Positions 47,225 through 58,175 of a DNA stretch of 64,000 nucleotides are shown here, piece by piece (positions within the stretch are counted from its first letter, which is position 1; every line of letters begins with the position of its first letter). A program made the position numbers and the translations under genes. Origin of the DNA: an uncultured Gammaproteobacteria bacterium. Lineage in GTDB: Bacteria > Pseudomonadota > Gammaproteobacteria > Pseudomonadales > Pseudohongiellaceae. Under the pieces are notes generated by a model. It was not told the origin of the DNA, ran no database searches, and saw only the letters and a program-made list of their open reading frames with translations. Location of the stretch: the NCBI GenBank assembly GCA_913061515.1, contig CAJXSF010000001.1, positions 62,001 through 126,000 of the forward strand. Direction: 5' to 3'.

Positions 47225-48079
47225 ATGAAAGCGCCCTTCGACGTGAGTTCGTTAGATGGATCTTTGGAGCTAAAGCGCTGTTCTGTGCTGCTCACTCGCC
47301 CAGCGCTACAGTCAAACAATATTGCCAATATGATCGAGGCCAAGGGTGGGCAGGTTGTCCATCTTCCACTTCTCGAAATCGAACCCGTTTGTAAGCCTGA
47401 AGATATAGAACGAGTGAAATCTTATGTGCTTGGTTTAGATCAGTACGACATTGCGATTTTCATCAGTACCAATGCGGCCCGTTTGGGTATGGGCTGGATC
47501 TCGAATTACTGGCCACAGCTCCCAATGGGCTTAGAAGCGTTTGCGGTAGGGCCAAGTACAGCCGAATTGCTGCAAGAAGAGTCGTGGCATGTGCATGTCT
47601 CGCCCAGCGGTGTCACCAGTGAAGACCTCTTAGCCTTAGAGCCGTTACAAGACATGCAGGGCAAACGAGTCGCATTGTTTCGTGGCAAGGGCGGGCGAGA
47701 ATTGATCGCTCAAACTTTGCGCGAAAGGGGGGCGGTTGTTGACTATATCGAAGTTTATGAGCGCCTTGTTCCAGAATATGAACAGGAACTAATGCTCGAA
47801 GAGATTGAAACAAAGCATGTCAATTGCGTCGTCTTAACGAGCATGCAAACCCTGTTGAGCTTCATGAAACTGCTAGGCCTAGGAGCTGAACACAAGCCTG
47901 TTGAAGATGAAATGATTGCCTGGTTTCAGGAGACCTTGATTTTAATAGTCCCTTCGGAAAGAGTGCGTGAGTTTGCGCTAGAAAAAGGCTTTAAGCATGT
48001 CGTTAATGCCGGTGGTGCCGGCGATGAATTAATTTTAAAGAGTTTGCAGGCACTACAGTTTAATTCGGAGGATATGTGA
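47225..48079 (+). CDS. hemD: Uroporphyrinogen-III synthase
   Basis: VLLTRPALQSNNIANMIEAKGG; FRGKGGRELIAQTLRERGAVVDYIEVYER; between hemC and hemX. Confidence 0.92.
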   Translation: MKAPFDVSSLDGSLELKRCSVLLTRPALQSNNIANMIEAKGGQVVHLPLLEIEPVCKPEDIERVKSYVLGLDQYDIAIFISTNAARLGMGWISNYWPQLPMGLEAFAVGPSTAELLQEESWHVHVSPSGVTSEDLLALEPLQDMQGKRVALFRGKGGRELIAQTLRERGAVVDYIEVYERLVPEYEQELMLEEIETKHVNCVVLTSMQTLLSFMKLLGLGAEHKPVEDEMIAWFQETLILIVPSERVREFALEKGFKHVVNAGGAGDELILKSLQALQFNSEDM

Positions 48080-49227
48080 CAGATACACCGCAAGTGAACG
48101 CAGAGACTAGTGGCAGTAGTATCAAAGGCGATACTCCGAAAATATTAGAAGAGTTAAGTCGCAATAATGCGTCTAAGTCACGTGCCAGAAAAAGTGGCTT
48201 TCGGCGCTTTCTCGTGGTGGTGATTTTATTGGTGCCAGTGATTGTTGCCATCAGTTTCTTAATGTATGAGCAGTCGCGTACGATGTCCATGCTCGCGCAG
48301 CTGCAGCAAGAAAACGCTGAACTGTATGAAGCAATTAATAATGTAGAGATGCCAGCTGCGCCTGCGCCGCCCGTACAGCTGCCCGATAATCTTGCTAATA
48401 CTCGTATGTTAGATGAGCTTCGCGCGGGCCTCGAAAGTCGAATCAATGCTTTGGCTCGTAACGCAGCGAGTGTGCAAGAGCGCCTAAGCGCATTACCACA
48501 AGAGCGTCAGAATGCAGACTGGTTGTGGACAGAGGCCGAGTATCTTATGCGCTTAGCCAACCAGAAGTTGCAGTTGGAAGGCGATGGCGATTCAGCATTG
48601 TTAATACTGAGTGTGGTGGACGATATGTTACGCGACTCTGGCGAAGTATCTTTGTTAGGTGTGCGTGATATCTTGGCCGGCGAAATGTTAGCATTGCGCG
48701 CGATGGACTATGTCGATGTCAGCGGGCTCTATGTCAGGCTCAATAATCTTCTGCCAATGATTGACGAACTATCTCTGCGCGATGCAATGGTTAACAACTA
48801 TAACGCCCAACTTGAACAAACCCGAGATGTGAATCTAGTAAGCGAAGAGGGCGTCTTTGCCCGGACTCTGGCTTTATTGGAATCAATTTTCGTTTGGCAA
48901 AATTGGGAAGTCGCGCCCGAAGCGTTGTTAGCCCCGTCACAAGAAGCAGTGCTCAAGCAAAATTTGCGCTTAATGTTGGAGCAAGCGCAGCTTGCCCTTT
49001 TAATGGAAGAGCCAGAAGTCTACAAAGATAGTCTACAAAAAGGCGCAGACTGGACAGGGCATTATTTTGCTATCGACACGGGAGTAGGCCGCACTTTGCA
49101 AACAGAACTCGCTAATTTGGCTAACGTCCCTGTGACAGTAAATCGTCCTGATATCTCGCGCTCCTTAGAGCTATTGCGACAGATTGCAAATGCGCGAACT
49201 CAATCTCTTCGCAGCGATGGTCAATGA
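48076..49227 (+). CDS. hemX: HemX-like protein
   Basis: N-terminal TM; DWLWTEAEYLMRLANQKLQLEGDGDSALLIL; position after hemD. Confidence 0.88.
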   Translation: MTDTPQVNAETSGSSIKGDTPKILEELSRNNASKSRARKSGFRRFLVVVILLVPVIVAISFLMYEQSRTMSMLAQLQQENAELYEAINNVEMPAAPAPPVQLPDNLANTRMLDELRAGLESRINALARNAASVQERLSALPQERQNADWLWTEAEYLMRLANQKLQLEGDGDSALLILSVVDDMLRDSGEVSLLGVRDILAGEMLALRAMDYVDVSGLYVRLNNLLPMIDELSLRDAMVNNYNAQLEQTRDVNLVSEEGVFARTLALLESIFVWQNWEVAPEALLAPSQEAVLKQNLRLMLEQAQLALLMEEPEVYKDSLQKGADWTGHYFAIDTGVGRTLQTELANLANVPVTVNRPDISRSLELLRQIANARTQSLRSDGQ

Positions 49228-50069
49228 GCATGATCAAACTGTTTATTTACACATTGTTGGCGATTGTGACTGGGCTGCTCGCGACACTTTTTTTAGCGCG
49301 TGAACCAGGGTATTTATTAGTTTCATTTGCAGATTCCACATTTGAAACGAGCCTGTTTGCACTTTTTATTGCCATCGTGGCTTTGTTGATTTTTCTGCGT
49401 ATCGTGCTTTTGATTCTTGACTGGATTAATCCATTTCGATTGCTGCGCGCGGGCAAGTCTTGGTCTGCTACCCGCTCGGAAAAGCGCGCTTTAAACGTGC
49501 CGCTCACCAAAGAGCAGCTGGGGGTCGCTTTACTTAGCGAATTGCAGCAAGAGCTAAGCAAAGGCGAGCAGGCCTTGACATTGGCGCAGCTTCGAAAACT
49601 GTGGAAAACAAGGACGAAAAAAATCACAAAAGACGCAGAGTTAATCCATGCCTATGTGGATGTATTGGAAAAACTTGATGCGATAGTCGATGCGATAAAG
49701 CTGCTTGAATCTGAACTAGACAAGCGTTGGGATGGCGGGCTTTTGAAACGGTATAGTTTACTAGCGTTGCGAGCAGGAGACACGACTGCAGTGCAGCAGC
49801 TGCAAAGAGCAGAGCAGTGGCTAAGTGTTCACCCTGCCGATGCGCAGTTGCTTCTGGCATTGGGGCGATTGTCTTTGCGCAATCAGCTATGGGGCAAGGC
49901 GAAAGAATATTTTGAGCGCAGCCTGCAAGAGCAGGCTGAACCAGAAGTGTTTGCGGAGTTAGCGCGCTTGCTGCAAAGCTTGAAAGAGCCCGAGCGAAGT
50001 GCGCAATACTTAGAAAATGAAACGCGATTGATCAGTCGAAGTTTGCCGGATTACCCTCAACCTTCTTGA
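49224..50069 (+). CDS. hemY: HemY-like protein, short form
   Basis: [25 protein letters not shown]-terminal TPR region [26 protein letters not shown]; 281 aa. Confidence 0.8.
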   Translation: MSMIKLFIYTLLAIVTGLLATLFLAREPGYLLVSFADSTFETSLFALFIAIVALLIFLRIVLLILDWINPFRLLRAGKSWSATRSEKRALNVPLTKEQLGVALLSELQQELSKGEQALTLAQLRKLWKTRTKKITKDAELIHAYVDVLEKLDAIVDAIKLLESELDKRWDGGLLKRYSLLALRAGDTTAVQQLQRAEQWLSVHPADAQLLLALGRLSLRNQLWGKAKEYFERSLQEQAEPEVFAELARLLQSLKEPERSAQYLENETRLISRSLPDYPQPS

Positions 50070-51538
50070 GGGTCTGTAATTCCGAGCTCATCCCAGATCG
50101 CATCGACGCGTTGTTTAACATCTTCAGACATACTGATTGAAGTGCCCCATTCGCGAGTCGTTTCTCCTTGCCATTTGTTTGTCGCATCCATGCCCATCTT
50201 CGAACCTAGGCCAGAGACGGGAGATGCGAAGTCCAAATAGTCGATAGGGGTATTCTCTACCATCACAGTATCGCGCGCTGGGTCCATGCGGGTAGTCATC
50301 GCCCACACAACATCGTTCCAGTCTCGGCAATTCACGTCGTCATCGACAATAATAACAAATTTGGTATACATGAATTGACGTAGGAATGACCAAGCACCCA
50401 TCATGATGCGTTTGGCGTGTCCTGGGTATTGTTTCTTAATACTGATAATCGCCATGCGATAAGAGCAGCCCTCTGGCGGCAAGTAGAAATCCACAATCTC
50501 CGGATATTGTTTCTGGATTAGCGGAATAAACACTTCATTCAATGCTACACCCAGCATTGCTGGTTCATCGGGTGGACGACCGGTATAAGTGCTGTGATAA
50601 ATTGGATCCTTGCGATGAGTCATCTTCTTAACAGTAAACACTGGGAAGCTTTCTACTTCGTTGTAATAACCAGTATGGTCGCCATAGGGACCTTCATCCG
50701 CCATTTCGCCAGGCTCAATAACGCCTTCTAAAACAATTTCTGCGCTAGCAGGCACCTGCAAATCATTGCTGATGCATTGGATAACTTCGGTCTTCTCTCC
50801 GCGCAATAGGCCCGCAAAAGCATACTCGGAAAGCGTGTCGGGAATAGGGGTTACTGTTGCTAGGATCGTAGCAGGGTCCGCTCCGATGGCGATGGAAACA
50901 GGAAAGGCTTCGCCTGGGTGCTTTAGCTGCCATTCACGAAAATCAAGTGCGCCGCCGCGGTGCGAAAGCCAACGCATAATAAGTTTGTTGCGCCCAATAA
51001 GTTGCATGCGATAGATGCCCAGGTTTTGCCGTTCTTTCTCAGGCCCGCGAGTAATGACTAGGGGCCAGGTGACTAGTGGCGCGGCATCTTCTGGCCAGCA
51101 AGTTTGGATAGGGAACTTGCGCAAATCAATGTCATCTTCATCGACAATTACATCTCGGCAGGGAGCATTCTTTTTGACATCCGGAGCAATGTTCAATACC
51201 TGTCGATAAGAGGGTAGGTTCTTCCAAAGGTCTTTCCAGCCTTTTGGCGGAGTGGGTTCTTTCAGAAAAGCTAGCAGGTGTCCCACATCGCGCAAGCCTT
51301 GCAGGTCTTTTTGTCCCATCGCCATAGCAACGCGCCGGGGGTGCCCAAAGAGATTGGCGAGTAGGGGGGTGTCTGAGCCCTTTAGGTTTTCGAATAATAG
51401 TGCAGGGCCGTTTGCCCGCAATGTGCGATCACTAATCTCGGTAACCTCTAAAACAGGGTCTACTTCGACTGTGATGCGTTTTAGGTCGCCTTCTTTTTCG
51501 AGAAGTGCAATGAATTCACGTAGGTCTTTGCACGGCAT
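50057..51538 (-). CDS. ubiD: UbiD decarboxylase
   Basis: [57 protein letters not shown]. Confidence 0.95.
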   Translation of the reverse strand: MPCKDLREFIALLEKEGDLKRITVEVDPVLEVTEISDRTLRANGPALLFENLKGSDTPLLANLFGHPRRVAMAMGQKDLQGLRDVGHLLAFLKEPTPPKGWKDLWKNLPSYRQVLNIAPDVKKNAPCRDVIVDEDDIDLRKFPIQTCWPEDAAPLVTWPLVITRGPEKERQNLGIYRMQLIGRNKLIMRWLSHRGGALDFREWQLKHPGEAFPVSIAIGADPATILATVTPIPDTLSEYAFAGLLRGEKTEVIQCISNDLQVPASAEIVLEGVIEPGEMADEGPYGDHTGYYNEVESFPVFTVKKMTHRKDPIYHSTYTGRPPDEPAMLGVALNEVFIPLIQKQYPEIVDFYLPPEGCSYRMAIISIKKQYPGHAKRIMMGAWSFLRQFMYTKFVIIVDDDVNCRDWNDVVWAMTTRMDPARDTVMVENTPIDYLDFASPVSGLGSKMGMDATNKWQGETTREWGTSISMSEDVKQRVDAIWDELGITDPQEG

Positions 51539-51614
51539 GGGGTGGCTCCGAAAGGGGTAGTGCTATGCAGGGCTGCTCGGCGCTGAGAATTTCAGGCGCC
51601 GAGAGCGGCATGTG

Positions 51615-52874
51615 TTATTTGCGTTTCATCGCGTTGAAGAACTCGTCATTGGTCTTCGTGTCTTTGAGTTTATCGAGGATGAACTCGGTGGCTTGAACGT
51701 CTTCCATGGAGCTAAGAATTTTGCGCAGAATCCACATGCGTTGCAGTTCTTCTTCGCTCGTCAACAGCTCTTCGCGGCGCGTGCCTGAGCGACGTACGTT
51801 GATGGCGGGATAGATGCGTTTCTCGGCAATTTTGCGATCGAGATGCAATTCCATGTTGCCGGTGCCTTTGAATTCTTCGTAGATAACCTCATCCATCTTC
51901 GAGCCAGTTTCTACAAGGGCGGTTGCGATGATTGTTAAGCTGCCGCCTTCTTCAAGATTACGCGCTGCTCCGAAGAAGCGCTTTGGGCGTTCGAGTGCGT
52001 GGGCATCAACACCACCGGTTAACACTTTGCCCGACGACGGCACGATTGTGTTGTAAGCGCGAGCAAGGCGAGTGATCGAATCGAGCAATATCACAACATC
52101 TTCTTTATGTTCGACTAAGCGTTTGGCTTTTTCGATAACCATTTCTGCGACTTGAACGTGACGAGCGGGGGGTTCATCGAAGGTACTTGCAACGACTTCA
52201 CCGCGCACTGAGCGCTGCATCTCTGTCACTTCCTCTGGGCGCTCATCAATTAGCAGAACGATCAGGCGACATTCAGGGTTATTCTTAGCAATTGACTGAG
52301 CAATGTTCTGCAAAATAAAGGTTTTACCCGCTTTCGGCGGAGACACAATCAAACCGCGTTGGCCTTTGCCGATAGGCGCTGTAAGGTCGATAGTACGAGC
52401 ACTTAAGTCCTCAGTGCTGCCATTGCCAATCTGCAAACGGAGACGTTCAGTAGGGAACAGCGGAGTGAGGTTTTCGAAGAGGATTTTTTGCTTGGAGTTT
52501 TCAGGTTTTGCGAAGTTCACTTCAGAGATCTTTAACAACGCGAAGTAGCGTTCACCATCTTTGGGAGGCCGGATTTTCCCGGCAATGGTGTCACCTGTAC
52601 GTAAGTTAAATCGGCGAATCTGACTTGGCGAGACATAGATATCATCGGGGCCAGCAAGGTAAGAAGAGTCTGCAGAGCGCAAGAAGCCGAAGCCGTCTTG
52701 TAGAATTTCTAGCACTCCGTCACCGGAGATGTCTTCACCGTTTTTGGCATGTTTTTTTAGGATTGCGAAGATGATGTCTTGTTTGCGTGTTCTTGAGAGG
52801 TTTTCTAGCCCCATTTCCTGGGCGGTACTCAAGAGGTTGGCGATTGGTTGTTTTTTTAGGTCAGTTAGATTCAT
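51615..52874 (-). CDS. rho: Transcription termination factor Rho
   Basis: [66 protein letters not shown]. Confidence 0.97.
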   Translation of the reverse strand: MNLTDLKKQPIANLLSTAQEMGLENLSRTRKQDIIFAILKKHAKNGEDISGDGVLEILQDGFGFLRSADSSYLAGPDDIYVSPSQIRRFNLRTGDTIAGKIRPPKDGERYFALLKISEVNFAKPENSKQKILFENLTPLFPTERLRLQIGNGSTEDLSARTIDLTAPIGKGQRGLIVSPPKAGKTFILQNIAQSIAKNNPECRLIVLLIDERPEEVTEMQRSVRGEVVASTFDEPPARHVQVAEMVIEKAKRLVEHKEDVVILLDSITRLARAYNTIVPSSGKVLTGGVDAHALERPKRFFGAARNLEEGGSLTIIATALVETGSKMDEVIYEEFKGTGNMELHLDRKIAEKRIYPAINVRRSGTRREELLTSEEELQRMWILRKILSSMEDVQATEFILDKLKDTKTNDEFFNAMKRK

Positions 52875-53208
52875 GATGTTTTAATACGTAGGTTTGTGAG
52901 GTAAGGACAAGCTTTGACCAATTACAAACGCGCAATACCAAAGGCTCGGCATTAAGGTCATACAGCTTGTTAGGGTTTTAAACAGAATGGTTTGACTGTA
53001 GTTAAATAATTAGTTATGGGTTTTGCTAATAAGCGTTAATTTGGAGCAATGTAGATAAGAGAAAAGGTCGTCAGTCGAACGAGACGATAGATGCAATATA
53101 GAACGTGTAAATCGTGCTGTCCAGAAAAACTTTGTCTTTATTTGTTACTAAGATTGATACAAGACAATGACAAGCAGTTTCGAGTTGCGGCCCTTTTAAT
53201 GATCTGGC

Positions 53209-53247
53209 GTCGTTATACCCTGATATTACAGTGCAGGGTATAACGAC
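53209..53247. repeat. Perfect 14-bp inverted repeat, 11-nt loop (GTCGTTATACCCTG ... CAGGGTATAACGAC)
   Basis: Read directly; begins 7 nt past the trxA stop, in the trxA-rho spacer. Confidence 0.92.
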
Positions 53248-53253
53248 TAGAGA

Positions 53254-53580
53254 TTAAATAACGCTATCGATAAACGCGGCAAGCTGGCTGCGTGATAGAG
53301 CCCCAACCTTTGTGCCTGCGAGTTCGCCATCTTTAAAGATGAGAAGTGTTGGAATTCCGCGAATCCCGTACTTAGGTGCGGTTTCCTTATTTGAATCAAT
53401 ATTCAGCTTGGCAATTGTGAGTTTGCCTTCATATTCATCGGCGAGCTCTTCAAGAACCGGTGCAATCATTTTGCAAGGACCACACCATTCAGCCCAAAAA
53501 TCAACCAAAACAGGGCCAGATGCTTGTAAAACGTCTTTTTCGAAACTGGCGTCGGAGACTTGAACGATGTTGTCGCTCAT
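53254..53580 (-). CDS. trxA: Thioredoxin
   Basis: [39 protein letters not shown]. Confidence 0.97.
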   Translation of the reverse strand: MSDNIVQVSDASFEKDVLQASGPVLVDFWAEWCGPCKMIAPVLEELADEYEGKLTIAKLNIDSNKETAPKYGIRGIPTLLIFKDGELAGTKVGALSRSQLAAFIDSVI

Positions 53581-53690
53581 ACATACATTCCTTAAATTGT
53601 GGGATAGCGTCTATCCGTTATAGAGTGAAGACTATGATAAGGGCAATAGTGATGGTTTCAAGTGTGAAATTGTCCTTTCTAGCAATTTGC

Positions 53691-54773
<1,083 letters not shown>

Positions 54774-54863
54774 TCATTGATGCTAAGAATAAACAGTAAA
54801 AAGTTGTAACCTTCTGGCAGCAAGTGCAGTCAAGTGGGTAGCCAATTTAAATAAGAGAGTCTA

Positions 54864-56999
54864 ATGAGTAAATTCAAGATCATACTGGTTGCCATCTTTG
54901 TGGCTGCAATTGCGGCTTATTTCGTTTTCGACTTGGGCCAGTTTTTGACGTTAAGTTATGTGCAATCGCAATTGAGTTCGATCGTGCAGTATACAGAGAG
55001 CAATTTTGCTATTGCTGCCAGCGCATATTTCATTGCCTATGTCACGCTTACGGCGCTCTCCATCCCTGGAGCTGCAATAGTGACGCTTGTCGGTGGTGCC
55101 ATATTCGGCTTGTTGTGGGGCACAATCATCGTGTCGTTCGCCAGTACGATCGGGGCCACTTTGGCATTTCTAACTTCTCGGCTCTTATTAAGAGATTGGG
55201 TGCAAAAGCGTTTTGGGCAGTCACTGAAAGCCATCAATGCCGGTGTCGAAAAAGATGGTGCCTTCTATCTCTTTAGTTTGCGTATGGTGCCAGTTTTCCC
55301 CTTTTTCTTAGTGAATCTATTGATGGGTTTGACGCCCATTAAAGTAGGCACTTATTTCATTGTCAGCCAGCTAGGGATGCTGCTTGGAACTGCCGTGTAC
55401 GTAAACGCGGGAGCAGAATTGGGCCAGATTGAATCACTTTCTGGTTTAGTAAGTTTGCCAATAGTATTGTCGTTTGCCTTGCTAGGCATTTTGCCCTGGA
55501 TTACAAAAGCTATACTCGCATTTGTGCGCCGTGAAAAAATACCAGTCGCTTTCAAAAAGCCAAAGACGTTTGATGCCAATGTTGTCGTAATCGGTGCAGG
55601 CTCTGCGGGCTTGGTGTCATCCATTATCGCGGCCGGGGCAAAAGCAAAGGTCATTTTGATTGAGAAGCATAAAATGGGAGGGGACTGCCTCAATACCGGC
55701 TGTGTGCCAAGTAAAGCCATTATCAGAAGTGCAAGAATAGCCGACTACATTAAACGAGCGAAAGAGTTCGGAATAGATAGCGCTAGTGGGCAGGTCAATT
55801 TTCCACGCGTAATGGAGCGGATTCAATCGGTGGTGAAGGCGATTGAACCGCATGATTCCGTAGAGCGATATACTTCACTCGGGGTGGAATGTGTTGCTGG
55901 TGAGGCGATGATCACTTCGCCTTGGACTGTGCAGGTAGGGGACAGGGAAATCACGACCCGCTCGATTGTCCTTGCCACCGGGGCGCGTCCATTTGTGCCG
56001 CCAATTCCGGGAGTCGAGCAAGTGGATTATCTGACGTCAGACTCATTATGGGACTTGCGAGAGCTGCCTAAACGCTTATTGGTGTTAGGCGCAGGCCCCA
56101 TAGGTTGCGAGCTTGCACAAAGCTTTTCACGCTTGGGTGCTCAAGTAACTATAGTCGATCAAGCCCCACGCATCATGCCTCGCGAAGATGAAGACGTTTC
56201 CAACGCCGTATTGAAACGTTTCACTGAAGATGGTGTGACAGTGTTGACCGGATACAAAGCGCAGTCTTTTGCTAAAGACGCAGAAGGGGGCGTTCTCACA
56301 GTATCAGGCAATGATGAAACTCGCAGTTTGGCGTTCGACAAAGTGTTAATTGCGATTGGCCGAAAAGCCAATGTAGAGGGCTTTGGTTTAGAGGCGTTGA
56401 AAATGCCGCTAAGTTCGCGTGGCACCATCGAAGTAAATCAGTATTTGCAAACTGTTTACCCTAATATTTACGCCTGCGGTGACGTGGCCGGCCCATATCA
56501 GTTCACTCACATGGCGTCTTACCAAGCCTGGTTTGCGGTGCTCAATGCAATGCTTGGTGGGCTGAAAAAATTCCGTATTAATTACAAGGTGGTTCCTTGG
56601 GCTACTTTCACTGATCCCGAAGTGGCGCGAGTAGGATTAAGTGAGCAAGAGGCCAAAGAGCAAGGTATTGACTATGAGCTTACCCATTATGGAATTGATG
56701 ATTTAGATCGCGCCATTGCTGATAATGAAGCGCACGGATTTGTAAAAGTACTAACAGTACCAGGAAGTGATCGAATTCTGGGTGCGACTATTGTTGGCTA
56801 TCATGCCGGTGAGTTGCTAACAGAGTTTGTGTTGGCAATGACTCATGGCCTAGGCTTGAAGAAAATTGCAGCGACAACGCACATTTACCCAACCTTGTCC
56901 GAAGCAAATCGGTTTACCGCAAATGCTTGGCGCAGTGCGCGTATCCCCGCTAACTTACTCCCCTGGGCCGAGCGGTTCTTTCGCTGGCGCAGGGGCTAA
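54864..56999 (+). CDS. VTT (DedA-like) membrane domain fused to an FAD-dependent pyridine nucleotide-disulfide oxidoreductase (MerA/Lpd-like)
   Basis: VTT-like SIPGAAIVTLVGGAIFGLLWGTIIVSFASTIGATLAFL; FAD site VVIGAGSAGLVSS; redox motif GGDCLNTGCVPSKA; HIYPTLSEANRF. Confidence 0.9.
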   Translation: MSKFKIILVAIFVAAIAAYFVFDLGQFLTLSYVQSQLSSIVQYTESNFAIAASAYFIAYVTLTALSIPGAAIVTLVGGAIFGLLWGTIIVSFASTIGATLAFLTSRLLLRDWVQKRFGQSLKAINAGVEKDGAFYLFSLRMVPVFPFFLVNLLMGLTPIKVGTYFIVSQLGMLLGTAVYVNAGAELGQIESLSGLVSLPIVLSFALLGILPWITKAILAFVRREKIPVAFKKPKTFDANVVVIGAGSAGLVSSIIAAGAKAKVILIEKHKMGGDCLNTGCVPSKAIIRSARIADYIKRAKEFGIDSASGQVNFPRVMERIQSVVKAIEPHDSVERYTSLGVECVAGEAMITSPWTVQVGDREITTRSIVLATGARPFVPPIPGVEQVDYLTSDSLWDLRELPKRLLVLGAGPIGCELAQSFSRLGAQVTIVDQAPRIMPREDEDVSNAVLKRFTEDGVTVLTGYKAQSFAKDAEGGVLTVSGNDETRSLAFDKVLIAIGRKANVEGFGLEALKMPLSSRGTIEVNQYLQTVYPNIYACGDVAGPYQFTHMASYQAWFAVLNAMLGGLKKFRINYKVVPWATFTDPEVARVGLSEQEAKEQGIDYELTHYGIDDLDRAIADNEAHGFVKVLTVPGSDRILGATIVGYHAGELLTEFVLAMTHGLGLKKIAATTHIYPTLSEANRFTANAWRSARIPANLLPWAERFFRWRRG

Positions 57000-57010
57000 A
57001 GGCTTGTGGA

Positions 57011-57523
57011 TTAGGCTTTGCGGAATGCCTGAAATAGGCACAGTGTGATGAGGGCGATAAAGCCGAGCATGGAAAGCTCGGCTATTGATAGCAGCCCTAG
57101 AAAGCGCCAAGAGACTTCAGCGCAGTTGCCATCTCCTTTGAGGAGAAATGACAGCATGTCCATCAACGGAAAATTTTCCATGATGTAGCTCAGGCCTGGC
57201 CCGCAGGCCGGTACTTGATCCTCGGGAAGGTGCTGGAGCCAGATTTGGCGGCCGGCGAAATAGGCACCTCCGACGCACATGGCCGCCGCGCCGAGGGCGT
57301 AATTCTTTATTCCTTTGTCACTTGGGTTATGAATGGCGCTAGCGAGGCAGAAAAGCCCTACCAAAATAACGAATACGCGCTGAGTGATGCATAGGCCGCA
57401 TGGCTGCAGCAACATCACATGCTCCATGTACAATGCAACTCCAATGATTGAAGTGCAGGCGATGAAGATCAGCAGATTGAGCTGTCGTGTACGGGGAATT
57501 AGCGCCAGAATGGAATTTGCCAT
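57011..57523 (-). CDS. dsbB: Disulfide bond formation protein DsbB
   Basis: LQPCGLCITQRVFVI; LPEDQVPACGPGLSYIMENFPL. Confidence 0.9.
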   Translation of the reverse strand: MANSILALIPRTRQLNLLIFIACTSIIGVALYMEHVMLLQPCGLCITQRVFVILVGLFCLASAIHNPSDKGIKNYALGAAAMCVGGAYFAGRQIWLQHLPEDQVPACGPGLSYIMENFPLMDMLSFLLKGDGNCAEVSWRFLGLLSIAELSMLGFIALITLCLFQAFRKA

Positions 57524-57740
57524 TGGAAAAACTCGCTTTGTTTCGTTAACTAGTTGCTTTTAATAGAGAATTCTAAAAACTCTCGATCAGCTCGAATTAT
57601 GTTGGCCCCATTTTAAACAAAATTTGGGGGATGTATACGGCTTATAGCCTATTTGAATGCGGCGTAATCAATTCAGGAAATGTTTGTCTTTGCCGATATA
57701 TGGCATACTAAACCGGCAATTTGAGCAAAAGGTTTCCGCT

Positions 57741-58175
57741 ATGTTGAAAAAAATATCGTATTTGTTGCTATTGCTTGCGTGTATGGGAGCTGGAAGCATG
57801 CTGTCAGCAGTCTATGCCGCCTCTGCGCCGGCGGCGCCGGGCAGCGACAGTGAGTTCCCCTATGTTGAACTCAGCCCAAGTTTTGTTACCAATTATGATG
57901 GTGGTGGGCGGCTCAGGTATCTGAAGGTAGATGTGACTGTTCGTACCCATCGGCCTATGGATGAAGCAGTTCGACATCATATGCCCTATATTCGAAGTAA
58001 ACTAATCGAGTTGTTTGCGAGTCAATTAGAAGAAGATTTGACATCGACTGATGGCAAAGAACACTTAAGAGAGCAAACTTTAGAAGAGATCCGCGCGGCA
58101 ATTGACCTATTGGAAGGTTCTGGCTCTGCGGACATCTTAGAGGTTTTCTTCACGTCCTATGTTATTCAACAGTAG
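57741..58175 (+). CDS. FliL-like protein with signal peptide
   Basis: MLKKISYLLLLLACMGAGSMLSAVYAA; YVELSPSFVTNYDGGGRLRYLKVDVTVRT; RSKLIELFASQLEEDLTSTDGKEHLREQTLEEI. Confidence 0.7.
   Translation: MLKKISYLLLLLACMGAGSMLSAVYAASAPAAPGSDSEFPYVELSPSFVTNYDGGGRLRYLKVDVTVRTHRPMDEAVRHHMPYIRSKLIELFASQLEEDLTSTDGKEHLREQTLEEIRAAIDLLEGSGSADILEVFFTSYVIQQ

Noticed and set aside
48060-48446. 128-aa minus ORF opposite hemX
   Set aside because: Shadow translation of the HemX frame.
57612-57632. CCCCATTTTaaacAAAATTTGGGG hairpin upstream of the FliL-like gene
   Set aside because: Arms match only with a 2-nt bulge and the region is AT-rich; weak evidence.
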